In this document: piece by piece, positions 10,591 to 26,560 of the stretch
How the letters are laid out: each line of letters begins with the position of its first letter
How positions within the stretch are numbered: position 1 is the first letter of the stretch
Source of the DNA: Toxotes chatareus
Taxonomy: Eukaryota > Chordata > Actinopteri > Toxotidae
Length of the DNA: 64,000 bases
Reading direction: 5' to 3'
NCBI GenBank assembly: GCA_016801885.1
Contig: CM028896.1
Location: forward strand, 186,001 to 250,000
Notes under the pieces: model-generated
What the model saw: only the letters and a program-made list of their open reading frames with translations
What the model was told of the DNA's origin: nothing
Database searches by the model: none
Position numbers and translations under genes: made by a program

Positions 10591-13500
10591 ATTTTGACTT
10601 TTTTTGGCTGATTTTGACGCCTTACTATACTATGACCTTTTTTCTGACATTTTGAGGTCGAAAAAATTCTTGACTTTTTTTGCCCGAAAAAAAATGCCAT
10701 ACTATACTATGACGTTTTTTATTACATTTTGAGGTCGAAAAAAATTTTGACTTTTTTTGGCCGATTTTGACGCCATACTATACTATGACGTTTTTTCTGA
10801 CATTTTGAGGCAGAAATAAATTTTGACTTTTTTTGCCTGAACAAAGCACCATACTATACTATGATGTTTTTTATGACATTTTTAGGCCGAAAAAAATGTT
10901 GACTTATTTTTTCACCAAAAAAACGCCATACTATACTATGACGTTTTTTATGACATTTTGAGGTAGAACAAAAATGTGACTTTTTATGGCCGATTTTGAC
11001 GCCTTAATATACTATGATGTTTTTTCTGAAATTTTGAGGCCGAAAAATTTTTTGACTTTTTTTCTGCCGATTTTGACGCCTTACTATACTATGACGTTTT
11101 TTATGACATTTTGAGGTTAAAAAGAATTTTGACTTTTTTTTGCCGATTTTGACGCCTTACTATACTATGACATTTTTAGGCCGAAAAAAATTTTGACTTT
11201 TGCCCGAAAAAACGCCATACTATACTATGACGTTTTTTAAGACATTTTGAGGTCGAAAAAATTTTTGACTTTTTTTGGCTGATTTTGACGCCTTAGTATA
11301 CTATGACGTTTTTTTATGACATTTTGAGGTACCAAAAAATTTTGACTTTTTTTTGCCGATTTTGACGCCTTACTATACTATGACGTTTTTTATGACATTT
11401 TGAGGTGATACAAAAATCGAACTTTTTGTGGCCGATTTTGACGCCTTACTATACTATGACGTTTTTTATGACATTTTGAGGTCGAAAAAAAATGTGACTT
11501 TTTTTGCCCGAAAAAATCGGCATACTATACTATGACGTTTTTTATGACATTTTGATGCCGAAAATTTTTTTTGACTTTTTTTGCCCGAAAAAATCGGCAT
11601 ACTATTCTATGACGTTTTTTATGACATTTTGATGCCGAAAATTTTTTTTGACTTTTTTTGCCCGAAAAAAACGCCTTACTATACTATGACGTTTTTTTAT
11701 GACATTTTGAGGTCAAAAAAATTTTTGACTTTTTTTGCCAGAAAAATACGCCATACTGTACTATGACGTTTTTTTATGACATTTTGAGGTCGAAATAAAT
11801 TTTGACTTTTTTAGGCTGATTTTGACGCCTTACTATACTATGACGTTTTCTCTGACATTTTGAGGTCGAAATAAATTTTGACTTTTTTTGCCTGAAAAAA
11901 ACACCATACTATACTATGATTTTTTTTATGACATTTTGAGGTCTAAAAAAAATGTGACTTTTTTGCCCGAAAAAAATGCCTTACTATACTATGATGTGTT
12001 TTTTATGACATTTTGAGGTCTAAAAAAATTTTGACTTTTTTTGCCAGAAAAATACGCCATACTATACTATGACGTTTTTTATGATATTTTGAGGTCGAAA
12101 AAAAATTTGACTTTTTTTGGCTGATTTTGACGCCTTACTATAATATGATGTTTTTCTGACATTTTGAGGTCAAAAAAAAAATGTGACTTTTTTCGGCCGA
12201 TTTTGACGCCTTACTATACTATGACGTTTTTTTATGACATTTTGAGGTCAAAAAAAAATGTGACTTTTTTTGGCTGATTTTGACGTCTTACTATACTATG
12301 ACGTTTTTTATGACATTTTGAGGTCGAAAAATTTTTTGACTTTTTTTTTTGCCGATTTTGACGCCTTACTATACTATGATGCTTTTTATGACCTTTTTTA
12401 GGCCGAAAAAATTTCTGACTTTTTTTGCCCGAAAAAAAAAACATACTATACTATGATGTTTTTTCTGACATTTTGAGGTCAAAAAAATTTTTGACTTTTT
12501 TTGGCCGTTTTTGACACCTTACTATACTATGACGTTTTTTATGACATTTTGAGGTTGAAAAATTTTTTGACTTTTTTTTTTGCCGATTTTGACGCCTTAC
12601 TATACTATGACGTTTTTTATGACATTTTGAGGTGAATAAAAATTTTTACTTTTTTTTGCCAATTTTGATGACTTACTATACTATGACGTTTTTTCTGACA
12701 TTCTGAGGTCGAAAATTTTTTTGACTTTTTTTGCCCGAAAAAAACGGCATATTATACTATGATGTTTTTTATGACATTTTGATGTCTAAAAAAAACGTGA
12801 CATTTTTGCCCGAAAAAATCGCCTTACTATACTATGATGTTTTTTTATGACATTTTGAGGTCAAAAAATTTTTTGACTTTTTTTGCCCGAAAAAAACGCC
12901 ACACTGTACTATGACATTTTTTCTGACAATTTGAGGTCGAAAATTTTTTTGACTTTTTTTGCCGGAAAAAAACACCATACTATACTACGACGTTTTTATG
13001 ACATTTTGAGGTCAAAAAAATTTTTGACTTTTTTTTGGCCGATTTTGCCGCCTTACTATACTATGATGTTTTTTATGATATTTTGAGGTCGAAAAAAATT
13101 TTGACATTTCTTGCCCGAAAAAAACGCCATTCTGTACTATGACATTTTTTCTGACAATTTGAGGTCGAAAAAATTTTTGACTTTTTTTGCCGGAAAAAAA
13201 CACCATACTATACTACGACGTTTCTATGACATTTTGAGGTCAAAAAAAAAATTGACTTTTTTTGGCCGATTTTGACGCCTTACTATACTATGACGGTTTT
13301 TCTGACATTTAGAGGTCGAAAAAAATTTGGACTTTTTTTGGCCGATTTTGACGCCTTACTATACTATGATGTTTTTTATGACATTTTGAGGTCGAAAAAA
13401 ATGTTGACTTTTTTTGCCCGAAAAAAACGCCTTACTATACTATGACGTTTTTTATGACAGTTTGAGGTCGAAAAAAATTTTGACTTTTTTTTCTTGAAAA

Positions 13501-16500
13501 AAACGGCATACTATACTATGACGTTTTTTACGACATTTTGAGGTGAAAAAAAGTGTGACTTTTTTGTTCGAAAAAAACACCATACTGTACTATGACGTTT
13601 TTTATGATATTTTGAGGCCGAAAAAAATTTTGACTTTTTTTGCCCGAAAAAAAAAACGCCATACTGTACTATGATGTTTTTTATGACATTTTGAGGCTGA
13701 AAAAAATTTTGACGTTTTTTGCCCGAAAAAAACGCAAGACTATAATATGACGTTTTTTATGACATTTTGAGGTTGAATAAAATTTTGACTTTTATTGGCC
13801 GATTTTGATGCCATACTATACTATGACATTTTTTATGACATTTTGAGGTTGAAAAAATTTTTGACTTTTTTTGCCCGAAAAAAACGGCATACTATACTAT
13901 GGCATTTTTTATGACATTTTGAGGTCAAAAACATTTTTGACTTTTTTTGCACGAAAAAGACGCTATATTATACTATGACATTTTGAGGTTGAAAAAATTT
14001 TTGACTTTTTTTGGCCGATTTTGATGCCATACTATACTATGACCTTTTTTATGACATTTTGAGGTCAAAAAATTTTTTGACTTTTTTTGGCCGATTTTGC
14101 CGCCTTACTATACTATGATGTTTTTTATGACATTTTGAGGTCGAAAAAAATGTTGACTTTTTTTGCCCGAAAAAAACGCCTTACTATACTATGACGTTTT
14201 TTAAGAAATTTTGAGGTCGAAAAATTTTTTTGACTTTTTTTGGCCGATTTTGACGCCTTACTATACTATGACGTTTTTTATGACATTTTGAGGTCGAAAT
14301 AAATTTCGACTTTTTTTGCCTGAAAAAAAACGCCATACTATACTATGACGTTTTTTATGACATTTTGAGGCCGAAAATTTTTTTGACTTTTTCTGCCCAA
14401 AAAAAACGCCATACTATACTATGACGTTTTTTCTGACATTTTTAAGCCAAAATTTTTTTTGACTTTTTTTGGCCGATTTTGACGCCTTACTATACTATGA
14501 CGTTTTTTATGACATTTTGAGGCCGAAAAAAATTTTGACATTTCTTGCCCGAAAAAAACGCCATTCTGTACTATGACATTTTTTCTGACAATTTGAGGTC
14601 GAAAAAATTTTTGACTTTTTTTGCCGGAAAAAAACACCATACTATACTACGACGTTTCTATGACATTTTGAGGTCAAAAAAAAAATTGACTTCTTTTGGC
14701 CGATTTTGACGCCTTACTATACTATGATGGTTTTTCTGACATTTTGAGGCCGAAAAAAATTTGGACTTTTTTTGGCCGATTTTGACGCCTTACTATACTA
14801 TGATGTTTTTTATGACATTTTGAGGTCGAAAAAAATGTTGACTTTTTTTGCCCGAAAAAAACGCCTTACTATACTATGACATTTTTTAAGAAATTTTGAG
14901 GTCGAAAAATTTTTTTGACTTTTTTTGGCCGATTTTGACGCCTTACTATACTATGACGTTTTTTATGACATTTTGAGGTCGAAATAAATTTCGACTTTTT
15001 TTGCCTGAAAAAAATGCCATACTATACTATGACGTTTTTTATGACATTTTGAGGCCGAAAATTTTTTTGACTTTTTCTGCCCGAAAAAAACGCTATACTA
15101 TACTGTGACGTTTTTTATGACATTTTGAGGTAAAAGAAAATTTTAACTTTTTTTTTGCCAATTTTGACGCCTTAATGTACTATGACGTATTTTCTGACAT
15201 TCTGAGGTCTAAAAAAAACGTGACTTTTTTTGCCCGAACAAAACGACTTACTATACTATGACGTTTTTTTCGACATTTTGAGGTCGAAAAAAAACGTGAC
15301 TTTTTTTGCCCGAAAAAAAGCCATACTATACTATGATGTTTTTTATGACATTTTGAGGTCGAAAAAAAATGTAACTTTTTTTGCCCCCAAAAAACGCCAT
15401 ACTATACTATGATGTTTTTTATGACATTTTGAGGTCGAAAAAAAAGTGACTTTTTTTGCCCCCCAAAAACGCCATACTATACTATGACGTTTTTTATGAC
15501 ATTTGAGGCCGAAAACATTTTTGACTTTTTTTGGCCGAAAAAAAAACTCATACTATACCATGACGTTTTTTATGATATTTTGAGGCCAAAAAAAATTTTG
15601 ACTTTTTTTGCCCGAAAAAACGCCATACTATACTATGACGTTTTTTATGACATTTTGAGGCCGAAAAAAATTTGACTTTTTTTGGCTGATTTTGACGCCT
15701 TTCTATACTACGATGTTTTTTTATGACATTCTGAGGTCGAAAAAATTTTTGACTTTTTTTGCCCCAAAAAAACGGCATACTATACTATGACGATTTTTAT
15801 GACATTTTGAGGACTAAAAAATTTTGACTTTTTTTGCCCGAAAAAGACGCTATATTATACTATGACGTTTTTTATGACATTTTGAGGCCGAAAATTTTTT
15901 TGACTTTTTTTGCCCGAAAAAGACGACATACTATACTTTGACATTTTTTCTGACATTTTGAGGTCGAAAAAATATTTGACTTTTTTGGCTGATTTTGACG
16001 CATTACTATAGTATGACGTTTTTTATGACATTGTGAGGCCGAAAAAAATTTTGACGTTTTTTGCCCGTAAAATAAGCCATACTATACTATGACGTTTTTT
16101 ATGAAATTTTGAGGCCGAAAAAAATTTTGACTTTCTTTGCCCCAAAAAAACGCCATACTATACTATGACGTTTTTTCTGACATTTTGAGGCAGAAAAAAT
16201 TTTTGACTTTTTTTTGACTGATTTTGACGCCTCACTATACTATGACGTTTTTTCTGACATTTTGAGGCCGAAAAAAAATTTGAGTTTTTTTTGCCGATTT
16301 TGACGCCTTACTATACTATGACGTTTTTTATGACATTTTGAGGTTGAAAAATATTTTGACTTTTTTTGGCCGATTTGGACGCTTTGACTATATACTATAA
16401 CGTTTTTTTCTGACATTTTGAGGTTGAAAAAATTTTTGACTTTTTGCTTTTTGACGCCTTACTGAAAAAAAAATACATTTTGAGGTTGAAAAATTTTTGA

Positions 16501-19500
16501 CTTTTTTGGCCGACTTACTATATGACGTTTTTTCTGACATTTTGAGGTTGAAAAAATTTTTGACTTTTTTTGCCCGAAAAAAATGGCATACTATACTATG
16601 ACGTTTTTTCTGACATTTTGAGGCCGAAAAAAATTTTGACTTTTTTTGGCCGATTTTGAAGCCTTACTATACTATGACGTTTTTTCTGACATTTTTAGGT
16701 CGAAATAAATTTTGACTTTTGTTGCCAGAAAAAAACGGCATACTGTACTATGACGTTTTTTATGACATTTTGAGGCCGAAAAAATTTTTGCCTTTTTTTG
16801 CCCGAAAAAAAAACTCATACTATACCATGACGTTTTTTAGGACATTTTGAGGTCGAAAAAAGATGTGACTTTTTTTGCCCGAAAAAAACGCCATACTGTA
16901 CCATGACATTTTGAGGTCTAAAAAAATTTTGACTTTTTTTGCCCGAAAAAAACGCCATACTATACTATGATGTTTTTTATGACATTTTGAGGCCGAAAAA
17001 ATTTTTTTTGACTTTTTTTGGCCGATTTTGACGCCTTACTATACTATGACGTTTTTTCTGACATTTTGAGGCCGAAAAAATTTTTGGGTTTTTTTTGCCA
17101 ATTTTGACGCCTTATTATACTATGACGTTTTTTATGACATTTTGAGGTCGAAAAAATTTTTGACTTTTTTTGCCCGAAAAAAACGCCATACTTTACTATG
17201 ACGTTTTTACTGACATTTTGAGGTTGAAAAAATTTTTGACTTTTTTTGCCCGAAAAAAACGGCATACTATACTATGACGTTTTTTCTGACATTTTGAGGC
17301 CGAAAAAATTTTTGACTTTTTTTGGCCGATTTCGACGCCTTACTATACTATGACGTTTTTTCTGACATTTTTAGGTCGAAATAAATTTTGACTTTTGTTG
17401 CCAGAAAAAAACGGCATACTGTACTATGACGTTTTTTATGACATTTTGAGGCCGAAAATTTTTTTGCCTTTTCTTGCCCTAAAAAAATGCCATACTATAC
17501 TATGACGTTTTTTAGGACATTTTGAGGTCAAAAAATTTTTTGACTTTTTTTAGCCGATTTTGACGCCTTACTATACTATGACATTTTTTATGACATTTTG
17601 AGGTCGAAAAAAGATGTGACTTTTTTTGCCCTAAAAAAACGCCATACTGTACTATGACATTTTGAGGTCTAAAAAAATTTTGACTTTTTTTGCCCGAAAA
17701 AACACTATACTATGATGTTTTTTATGACATTTTGAGGCCAAAAAAAAAGTTGACTTTTTTGCCAGAAAAAAACGCCATACTCTACTATGACGTTTTTTAT
17801 GACATTTTGAGGCCGAAAAAATTTTTGACTTTTTTTGCCCGAAAAAAATGCCATACTATACTATGACGTTTTTTCTGACATTTTGAGGTCAAAAATTTTT
17901 TTGACTTTTTTTGGCCGTTTTTGACGCCTTACTATACTATGACGTTTTTTATGACATTTTGAGGTCAAAAAAATTTTTGACTTTTTTTGGCCGATTTTGA
18001 CGCCTTACTATACTATGACGTTTTTTATGACATTTTGAGGTCGAAAAAAAATGTGACTTTTTTTTGCCCGAAAAAAACGCCATACTCTACTATGACGTTT
18101 TTTATGACATTTTGAAGTCGAAAAAAATTTTGATTTTTTTTGCCCGAAAAAAAATGCCATACTATACTATGACATTTTTTTATGACATTTTGAGGTCAAA
18201 AAAAATGTTTGACTTTTTTTGGCCGATTTTGACGCCTTTCTATACTATGACGTTTTTTATGACATTTTGAGTTTAAAATTTTTTTTGACTTTTGTTTGGC
18301 TGATTTTGACGCCTTACTATACTATGACATTTTGAGGTCAAAATAAATTTTGACTTTTTTTGCCCGAAAAAACGCTATGCTATACTATGATGTTTTTAAT
18401 TACATTTTGAGGTAAAAAAAAAACTGTGACTTTTTTTGCCCCGAAAAAACGCCATACTATACTATGACGTTTTTTATGAGATTTTGAGGTCAAAAAAAAT
18501 GTTGACTTTTTTTGGCCGATTTTGACGCCATACTATACTATGACGTTTTTTATGACATTTTGAGGTCGAAAAAAGTTTTGACACTTTTTGCCCGAAAAAA
18601 AAAACGCATATTATACTATGACTTTTTTTATGACATTTTGAGGTCGAAAAAATTTTTGACACTTTTTGCCCGAAAAAAAAAAGCATATTATACTATGACG
18701 TTTTTTCTGACATTTTGAGGTCGAAAAAATTTTGACTTTTTTTGGCCGATTTTGACGCCTTATTATACTATGACATTTCTTCTGACATTTTGAGGTCAAA
18801 AAATTTTTTGACTTTTTTTGGCCGATTTTGATGCCTTACTATATTATGACGTTTTTTCTGACATTTTGAGATCGAAAAATTTTTTGACTTTTTTTGGCTG
18901 ATTTTGACGCCTTACTATACTATGACGTTTTTTCTGACATTTTGAGGTTGAAAAAATTTTTGACTTTTTTTGCCCGAAAAAAAAACTCATACTATACTAT
19001 GACGTTTTTTATGACATTTTGAGGTTAAAAAATTTTTTGACTTTTTTTGGCCGAAAAAAACTCCATACTATACTATGACGTTTTTTATGACATTTTTAGG
19101 TCAAAAAAAGTTTTGACTTTTTTTTGCCGATTTTGACGCCTTAATATACTATGACGTTTTTTATGACATTTTGAGGTCGAAAAAAGACGTGACTTTTTTT
19201 GCACGAAAAAAATGCCATACTGTACTATGACATTTTGAGGTCCAAAAAAATTTTGACTTTTTGCCCGAAAAAAACGCCATACTATACTATGACGTTTTTT
19301 TTATGACATTTTGAGGTCGAAAAAAATTTTGACTTTTTTTTGCCGATTTTGACGCCTTAATATACTATGACGTTTTTTCTGACATTTTGAGGTCAAAATA
19401 AATTTTGACTTTTGTTGCCAGAAAAAAACGCCATACTGTACTATGACGTTTTTTATGACATTTTGAGACCGAAAAAATTTTGACTTTTTTTGCCCGAAAA

Positions 19501-22500
19501 AAATGCCATACTATACTATGACGTTTTTTAGGACATTTTGAGGTCAAAAAAAAATTTGACTTTTTTTCGCCGATTTTGACGCCTTACTATACTATGACAT
19601 TTTTTTATGACATTTTGAGGTCGAAAAAAAACTTGACTTTTTTTGCCCGAAAAAAATGCCATACTGTACAATGACATTTTGAGGTCTAAAAAAATTTTGA
19701 CTTTTTTTGCCCCAAAAAAACGCCATACTATACTATGACGTTTTTTATGACATTTTGAGGTCGAAAAAAATTTTGACTTTTTTTGGCCGAAACAGACGCC
19801 ATACTATACTATGACGTTTTTTATGACATTTTGAGGCCGAAAAAAATTTTGACCTTTTTTGGCCGATGTTGACGCCATACTATACTATGATGTTTTTTAT
19901 GACATTTTGAGGCCGAAAAATTTTTTGACTTTTTTTGGCCGATTTTGACGCCATACTATACTATGACGTTTTTTATGACATTTTGAGATCGAAAAAATTT
20001 TTGACACTTTTTGCCTGAAAAAAAAACGCATATTATACTATGACGTTTTTTATGACATTTTGAGGTCTAAAAAAATTTTGACTTTTTTTGCCCGAAAAAA
20101 CGCCATACTATACTATGACGTTTTTTATGACATTTTGAGGCCGAAAAAATTTTGACTTTTTTTGGCCGATTTTGACGCCTTATTATACTATGACATTTCT
20201 TCTGACATTTTGAGTCCGAAAAAATTTTTGACTTTTTTTGGCCGATTTTGACGCCTTACTATATTATGACGTTTTTTCTGACATTTTGAGATCGATAAAA
20301 TTTTTGACTTTTTTGGCTGATTTTGACGCCTTACTATACTATGACGTTTTTTATGACATTTTGAGGTTGAAAAAATTTTTGACTTTTTTTTGCCCGAAAA
20401 AAAAAACTCATACTATACTATGACGTTTTTTATGACATTTTGAGGTCCAAAAAAATTTTGACTTTTTTGCCAGAAAAAAACGCCATACTATACTATGACG
20501 TTTTTATGACATTTTGAGGCCAAAAAATTTTGACTTTTTTTGTCAAAAAAAAATTATACTATACTATGACGTTTTTTAGGACATTTGAGGTCAAAAAATT
20601 TAGACTTTTTTATATTTTGACGACTACTATACTATGACATTTTTTATGACATTTTGAGGTCGAAAAAAGACGTGACTTTTTTTGCCCGAAAAAAATGCCA
20701 TACTGTACAATGACATTTTGAGGTCTAAAAAAATTTGGACTTTTTTTGCCTGAAAAAAACGCCATACTATACTATGACGTTTTTTATGACATTTTGAGGT
20801 CGAAAAAGATGTTGACTTTTTTTGGCCGATTTTGATGCCTTACTATACTATGACGTTTTTTATGACATTTTGAGGCCGAAAAATATTTTGACATTTCTTG
20901 CCCGAAAAAAACGCCATACTATACTATGACGTTTTTTTATGACATTTTGAGGTGAATAAAAATTTTGACTTTTTTTGGCCGATTTTGACGCCTTACTATA
21001 TTATGACGTTTTTTCTGACATTTTGAGATCGATAAAATTTTTGACTTTTTTTGGCTGATTTTGACGCCTATGACGTTTTTTCTGACATTTTGAGGTTGAA
21101 AAAATTTTTGACTTTTTTTTGCCCGAAAAAAAAACTCATACTATACTATGACGTTTTTTCTGACATTTTGAGGTCGAAATAAATTTTGACTTTTTTTGCC
21201 CGAAAAAAACTGCATACTATACTATGACATTTTTTATGACATTTTGAGGTCTAAAAAAATGTTGACCTTTTTTTGTCCGAAACAGACGCCATACTATACT
21301 ATGACGTTTTTTATGACATTTTGAGGTCGAAAAAATTTTTGACTTTTTTTGGCCGTTTTTGACGCCTTACTATACTATGACGTTTTTTATGACATTTTGA
21401 GGTCAAAAAAAATTTTGACTTTTTTTGGCCGTTTTTGACGTTTTTTATGACATTTTGAGGTAAAAAAAAAAAATTGACTTTTTTTGGCCGATTTTGACGC
21501 CTTACTATGACGTTTTTTATGACATTTTGAGGTCTAAAAAAAATGTGACTTTTTTTGCCCGAAAAAAAAAACGCATATTATACTATGAAGTTTTTATTGA
21601 CATTTTGAGGTCTAAAAAAAAATTTGACTTTTTTTGGCCGTTTTTGACGCCTTACTATACTATGACGTTTTTTATGACAAAATGAGGTCAAAAAAATTTT
21701 AGACTTTTTTTGGCCGATTTTGACGCCTTACTATACTATGACGTTATTTCTGACATTTTGAGGTTGAAAAAATGTTTGACTTTTTTTGCCCGAAAAAAAT
21801 GGCATACTATACTATGACGTTTTTTATGACATTTTGAGGTCGAAAAAAATTTTGACTTTTTTTGGCCGTTTTTGACGCCTTACTATACTATGACGTTTTT
21901 TATGACAATTTGAGGTCAAAAAAATTTTTGACTTTTTTTGGCCGATTTTGACGCCTTACTATACTATGACGTTTTTTATGACATTTTGAGGTCGAAAAAA
22001 AATGTGACTTTTCTTTGCCCGAAAAAAACGCCATACTATACTATGACGTTTTTTATGAAATTTTGAGGCCGAAAAAATTTTTGACTTTTTTTGCCAGAAA
22101 AAAACGCCATACTCTACTATGACGTTTTTTATGACATTTTGAGGTCGAAAAATTTTTGACTTTTTTTGCCCGAAAAAAAATGCCATACTATACTATGACG
22201 TTTTTTCTGACATTTTGAGGTCAAAAAAATTTTTGACTTTGTTTGGCCGTTTTTGACGCCTTACTATACTATGACGTTTTTTATGACATTTTGAGGTAAA
22301 AAAAAAATGTGACTTTTTTTGCCCGAAAAAAACGCCATACTATACTATGACATTTTGAGGTCGAAAAAAAACTTGACTTTTTTTGCCAGAAAAAAACGCC
22401 ATACTCTATTATGATGTTTTTTATGACATTTTGAGGCCAAAAAAAATTTTGACTTTTTTTGCCCGAAAAAAATGCCATACTATACTATGACGTTTTTTTA

Positions 22501-25099
22501 TGACATTTTGAGGTCAAAAATTTTTTTGACTTTTTTTGGCCGTTTTTGACGCCTTACTATACTATGACGTTTTTTATGACATTTTGAGGTAAAAAAAAAA
22601 ATTGACTTTTTTTGGCCGATTTTGACGCCTTACTATGACGTTTTTTATGACATTTTGAGGTCTAAAAAAATGTGACTTTTTTTGCCCAAAAAGAACGCAT
22701 ACTATACTATGACGTTTTTTATTGACATTTTGAGGTCTAAAAAAAATTTGACTTTTTTTGGCCGTTTTTGACGCCTTACTATACTATGACGTTTTTTATG
22801 ACAAAATGAGGTCGAAAAAATTTTAGACTTTTTTTGGCTGACTTTGACACCTTACTATACTGACATTTTGAGGTTGAAAAAATGTTTGACTTTTTTTGCC
22901 CGAAAAAAATGGCATATTATACTATGATGTTTTTTATGACATTTAGAGGTCGAAAAATTTTTTGACTTTTTTTGGCCGATTTGGACGCCTTACTATACTA
23001 TGACATTTTTTCTGACATTTTGAGGTTGAAAAATTTTTTGACTTTTTTTGCCCGAAAAAAACTGCATACTATACTATGACATTTTTTTATGACATTTTGA
23101 GGTCTAAAAAAATGTTGACTTTTTTTGCCCGAAACAGACGCCATACTATACTATGACGTTTTTTATGACATCTTGAGGTCGAAAAATTTTTTGACTTTTT
23201 TTGGCTGATTTGGACGCCTTACTATACAATGACGTTTTTTCTGACATTTTGAGGTCGAAATAAATTCTGACTTTTTTTGCCTGAAAAAAACGCCATACTA
23301 TACTATGACGTTTTTTATGACATTTTGAGGCCGAAAAAATTTTGACTTTTTTTTGGCTGATTTTGACGCCTTACTATATTATGACGTTTTTTCTGACATT
23401 TTGAGGTCGAAAAATTTTTTGACTTTTTTTGGCTGATTTTGACGCCTTACTATACTATGACGTTTTTTCTGACATTTTGAGGTCGAAATAAATTTTGACT
23501 TTTTTTGCCCGAAAAAAACGCCATACTATACTATGACATTTTGAGGCCGAAAAAAATTTGACTTTTTTTGGCTGATTTTGACGCCTTATTATACTATGAT
23601 GTTTTTTATGACCTTTTGAGGCCGAAAAATTTTTTGACTTTTTTTGGCCGATTTTGACGCCTTACTATACTATGACGTTTTTTATGACATTTTGAGGTGA
23701 AAATTTTTTTTGACTTTTGTTTGGCTGATTTTGACGCCTTACTATACTATGACATTTTGAGGTCGAAATAAATTTTGACTTTTTTTGCCCGAAAAAACGC
23801 TATACTATACTATGATGTTTTTAATTACATTTTGAGGTCCAAAAAAAATGTGACTTTTTTTGACCCAAAAAAACGCCATACTATACTATGACGTTTTTTA
23901 TGACATTTTGAGGTCAAAAAATTTTTTGCCTTTTTTTTGGCTGATTTTGACGCCTCACTATACTATGACGTTTTTTATGACATTTTGAGGCCGAAAAATT
24001 TTTTGATTTTTTTTTGCCGATTTTGACGCCTTACTATACTATGACGTTTTTTTTTGACATTTTGAGGTTGAAAAATTTTTTCACTTTTTTTGCCCGAAAA
24101 AAACGCCATACTATACTATGACGTTGTTTATGACATTTTGAGGTCAAAAAAAATTTTGACTTTTTTTGGACGATTTTGATGCCTTACTATTATGACGTTT
24201 TTTCTGACATTTTGAGGTCGAAATAAATTTTGACTTTTGTTGCCAGAAAAAAACGCCATACTGTACTATGACGTTTTTTATGACATTTTGAGGCCGAAAA
24301 AATTTTGACTTTTTTTGCCCGAAAAAAATGCCATACTATACTATGACGTTTTTTAGGACATTTTTCGGTCAAAAAATTTTTTGACTTTTTTTAGCCGATT
24401 TTGACGCCTTACTATACTATGACATTTTTTATGACATTTTGAGGTCGAAAAAAGACGTGACTTTTTTTGCCCGAAAAAATGCCATACTGTACTATGACAT
24501 TTTGAGGTCTAAAAAAGTTTTGACTTTTTTTGCCCGAAAAAAACACCATACTATACTATGACGTTTTTTATGACATTTTGAGGTCAAAAAATTTTTTTGA
24601 CTTTTTTTGGCCGTTTTTGACGCCATACTATACTATGACATTTTTTATGACATTTTGAGGTCAAAAAAATTTGTGACTTTTTATGGCCAATTTTGACGCC
24701 TTACTATACTATGACGTTTTTTATGACATTTTGAGGTCGAAAAAATTTTTGACTTTTTTTGCCCGAAAAAAACGGCATACTATACTATGACGTTTTTTAT
24801 GACATTTTGAGGCCGAAAAATTTTTTGACTTTTTTTGCCCGAAAAAAATGCCATACTATACTATGGCATTTTTTATTACATTTTCAGGTCAAAAAATTTT
24901 TTGACTTTTTTTGCACGAAAAAGACGCCATATTATACTATGACATTTTTTATGACATTTTGAGGTTGAAAAAAATTTTGACTTTTTTTGGCCGATTTTGA
25001 CGCCATACTATGACGTTTTTTATGACATTTTGAGGTCTAAAAAAATTTTAGACTTTTTTTGCCCGAAAAAAACGCCATACTATACTATGACGTTTTTTA

Positions 25100-26560
25100 T
25101 GACATTTTGAGGTCGAAAAAAAACGTGACTTTTTTTGCCCGAAAAAAACGGCATACTATACTATGACGTTTTTTATGACATTTTGAGGCCGAAAAATTTT
25201 TTGACTTTTTTTGCCCGATAAAAAGTCCATACTATACTATGATGTTTTTTCTGACATTTTGAGGTCAAAAAAAATTTTGACTTTTTTTGGCCGTTTTTGA
25301 CGCCTTACTATACTATGACGTTTTTTATGACATTTTGAGGTCGAAAAATTTTTTGACTTTTTTTTGGCTGATTTTAACGCCTTACTATACTATGACGTTT
25401 TTTCTGACATTTTGAGGTCGAAAATTTTTTTGACTTTTTTTGCCCGAAAAACATGGCATACTATACTATGATGTTTTTTATGACATTTTGAGGTCTAAAA
25501 AAATGTTGACTTTTTTTGCCCGAAACAGACGCCATACTATACTATGACGCTTTTTCTGACATTTTGAGGTAAAAAAAAATTGTTGACTTTTTTTGGCCGA
25601 TTTTGACGCCTTACTATACTATGACATTTTGAGGTCGAAAAAAGATGTGACTTTTTTCGCCTGAAAAAAATGGCATACTATACTGTGACATTTTGAGGTC
25701 TAAAAAAATGTTGACTTTTTTTGCCCGAAAAAAACGCCATACTATACTATAACGTTTTTTATGACATTTTGAGGCCGAAAAATTTTTTGACTTTTTTTGG
25801 CTGATTTTGAAACCTTACTATACTATGACGTTTTTTCTGACATTTTGAGGCCGAAAAAAAACGTGACTTTTTTTGCCCGAAAAAAACGGCATACTATACT
25901 ATGACGTTTTTTATGACATTTTGAGGCCGAAAATTTTTTTGACTTTTTTTGCCCGAAAAAAAGTCCATACTATACTATGATGTTTTTTCTGACATTTTGA
26001 GGTCAAAAAAAAATTTGACTTTTTTTGGCCGTTTTTGACGCCTTACTATACTATGACGTTTTTTATGACATTTTGAGGTCGAAAAATTTTTTGACTTTTT
26101 TTTGGCTGATTTTAACGCCTTACAATACTATGACGCTTTTTCTGACATTTTGAGGTCAAAAATTTTTTTGACTTTTTTTGCCCGAAAAACATGGCATACT
26201 ATACTATGATGTTTTTTATGACATTTTGAGGTCTAAAAAAATGTTGACTTTTTTTGCCCGAAACAGACGCCATACTATACTATGACGTTTTTTCTGACAT
26301 TTTGAGGTAAAAAAAAATTGTTGACTTTTTTTGGCCGATTTTGACGCCTTACTATACTATGACATTTTGAGGTCGAAAAAAGATGTGACTTTTTTCGCCT
26401 GAAAAAAACGGCATACTATACTGTGACATTTTGAGGTCTAAAAAAATGTTGACTTTTTTTGCCCGAAAAAAACGCCATACTATACTATAACGTATTTTAT
26501 GACATTTTGAGGCCGAAAAATTTTTTGACTTTTTTTGGCTGATTTTGAAACCTTACTATA
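25100..26560. repeat. Tandem duplication of about 738 bp in the satellite
   Basis: The variant order (AAAACGTGAC, ACGGCATAC, AAAGTCCATAC, TTTTAACGCC, ACATGGCATAC, GAAACAGACGCC, AAAGATGTGAC, GATTTTGAAACC) is found starting near 25120 and again near 25860. Matching words are 738-739 bases apart. Confidence 0.88.
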
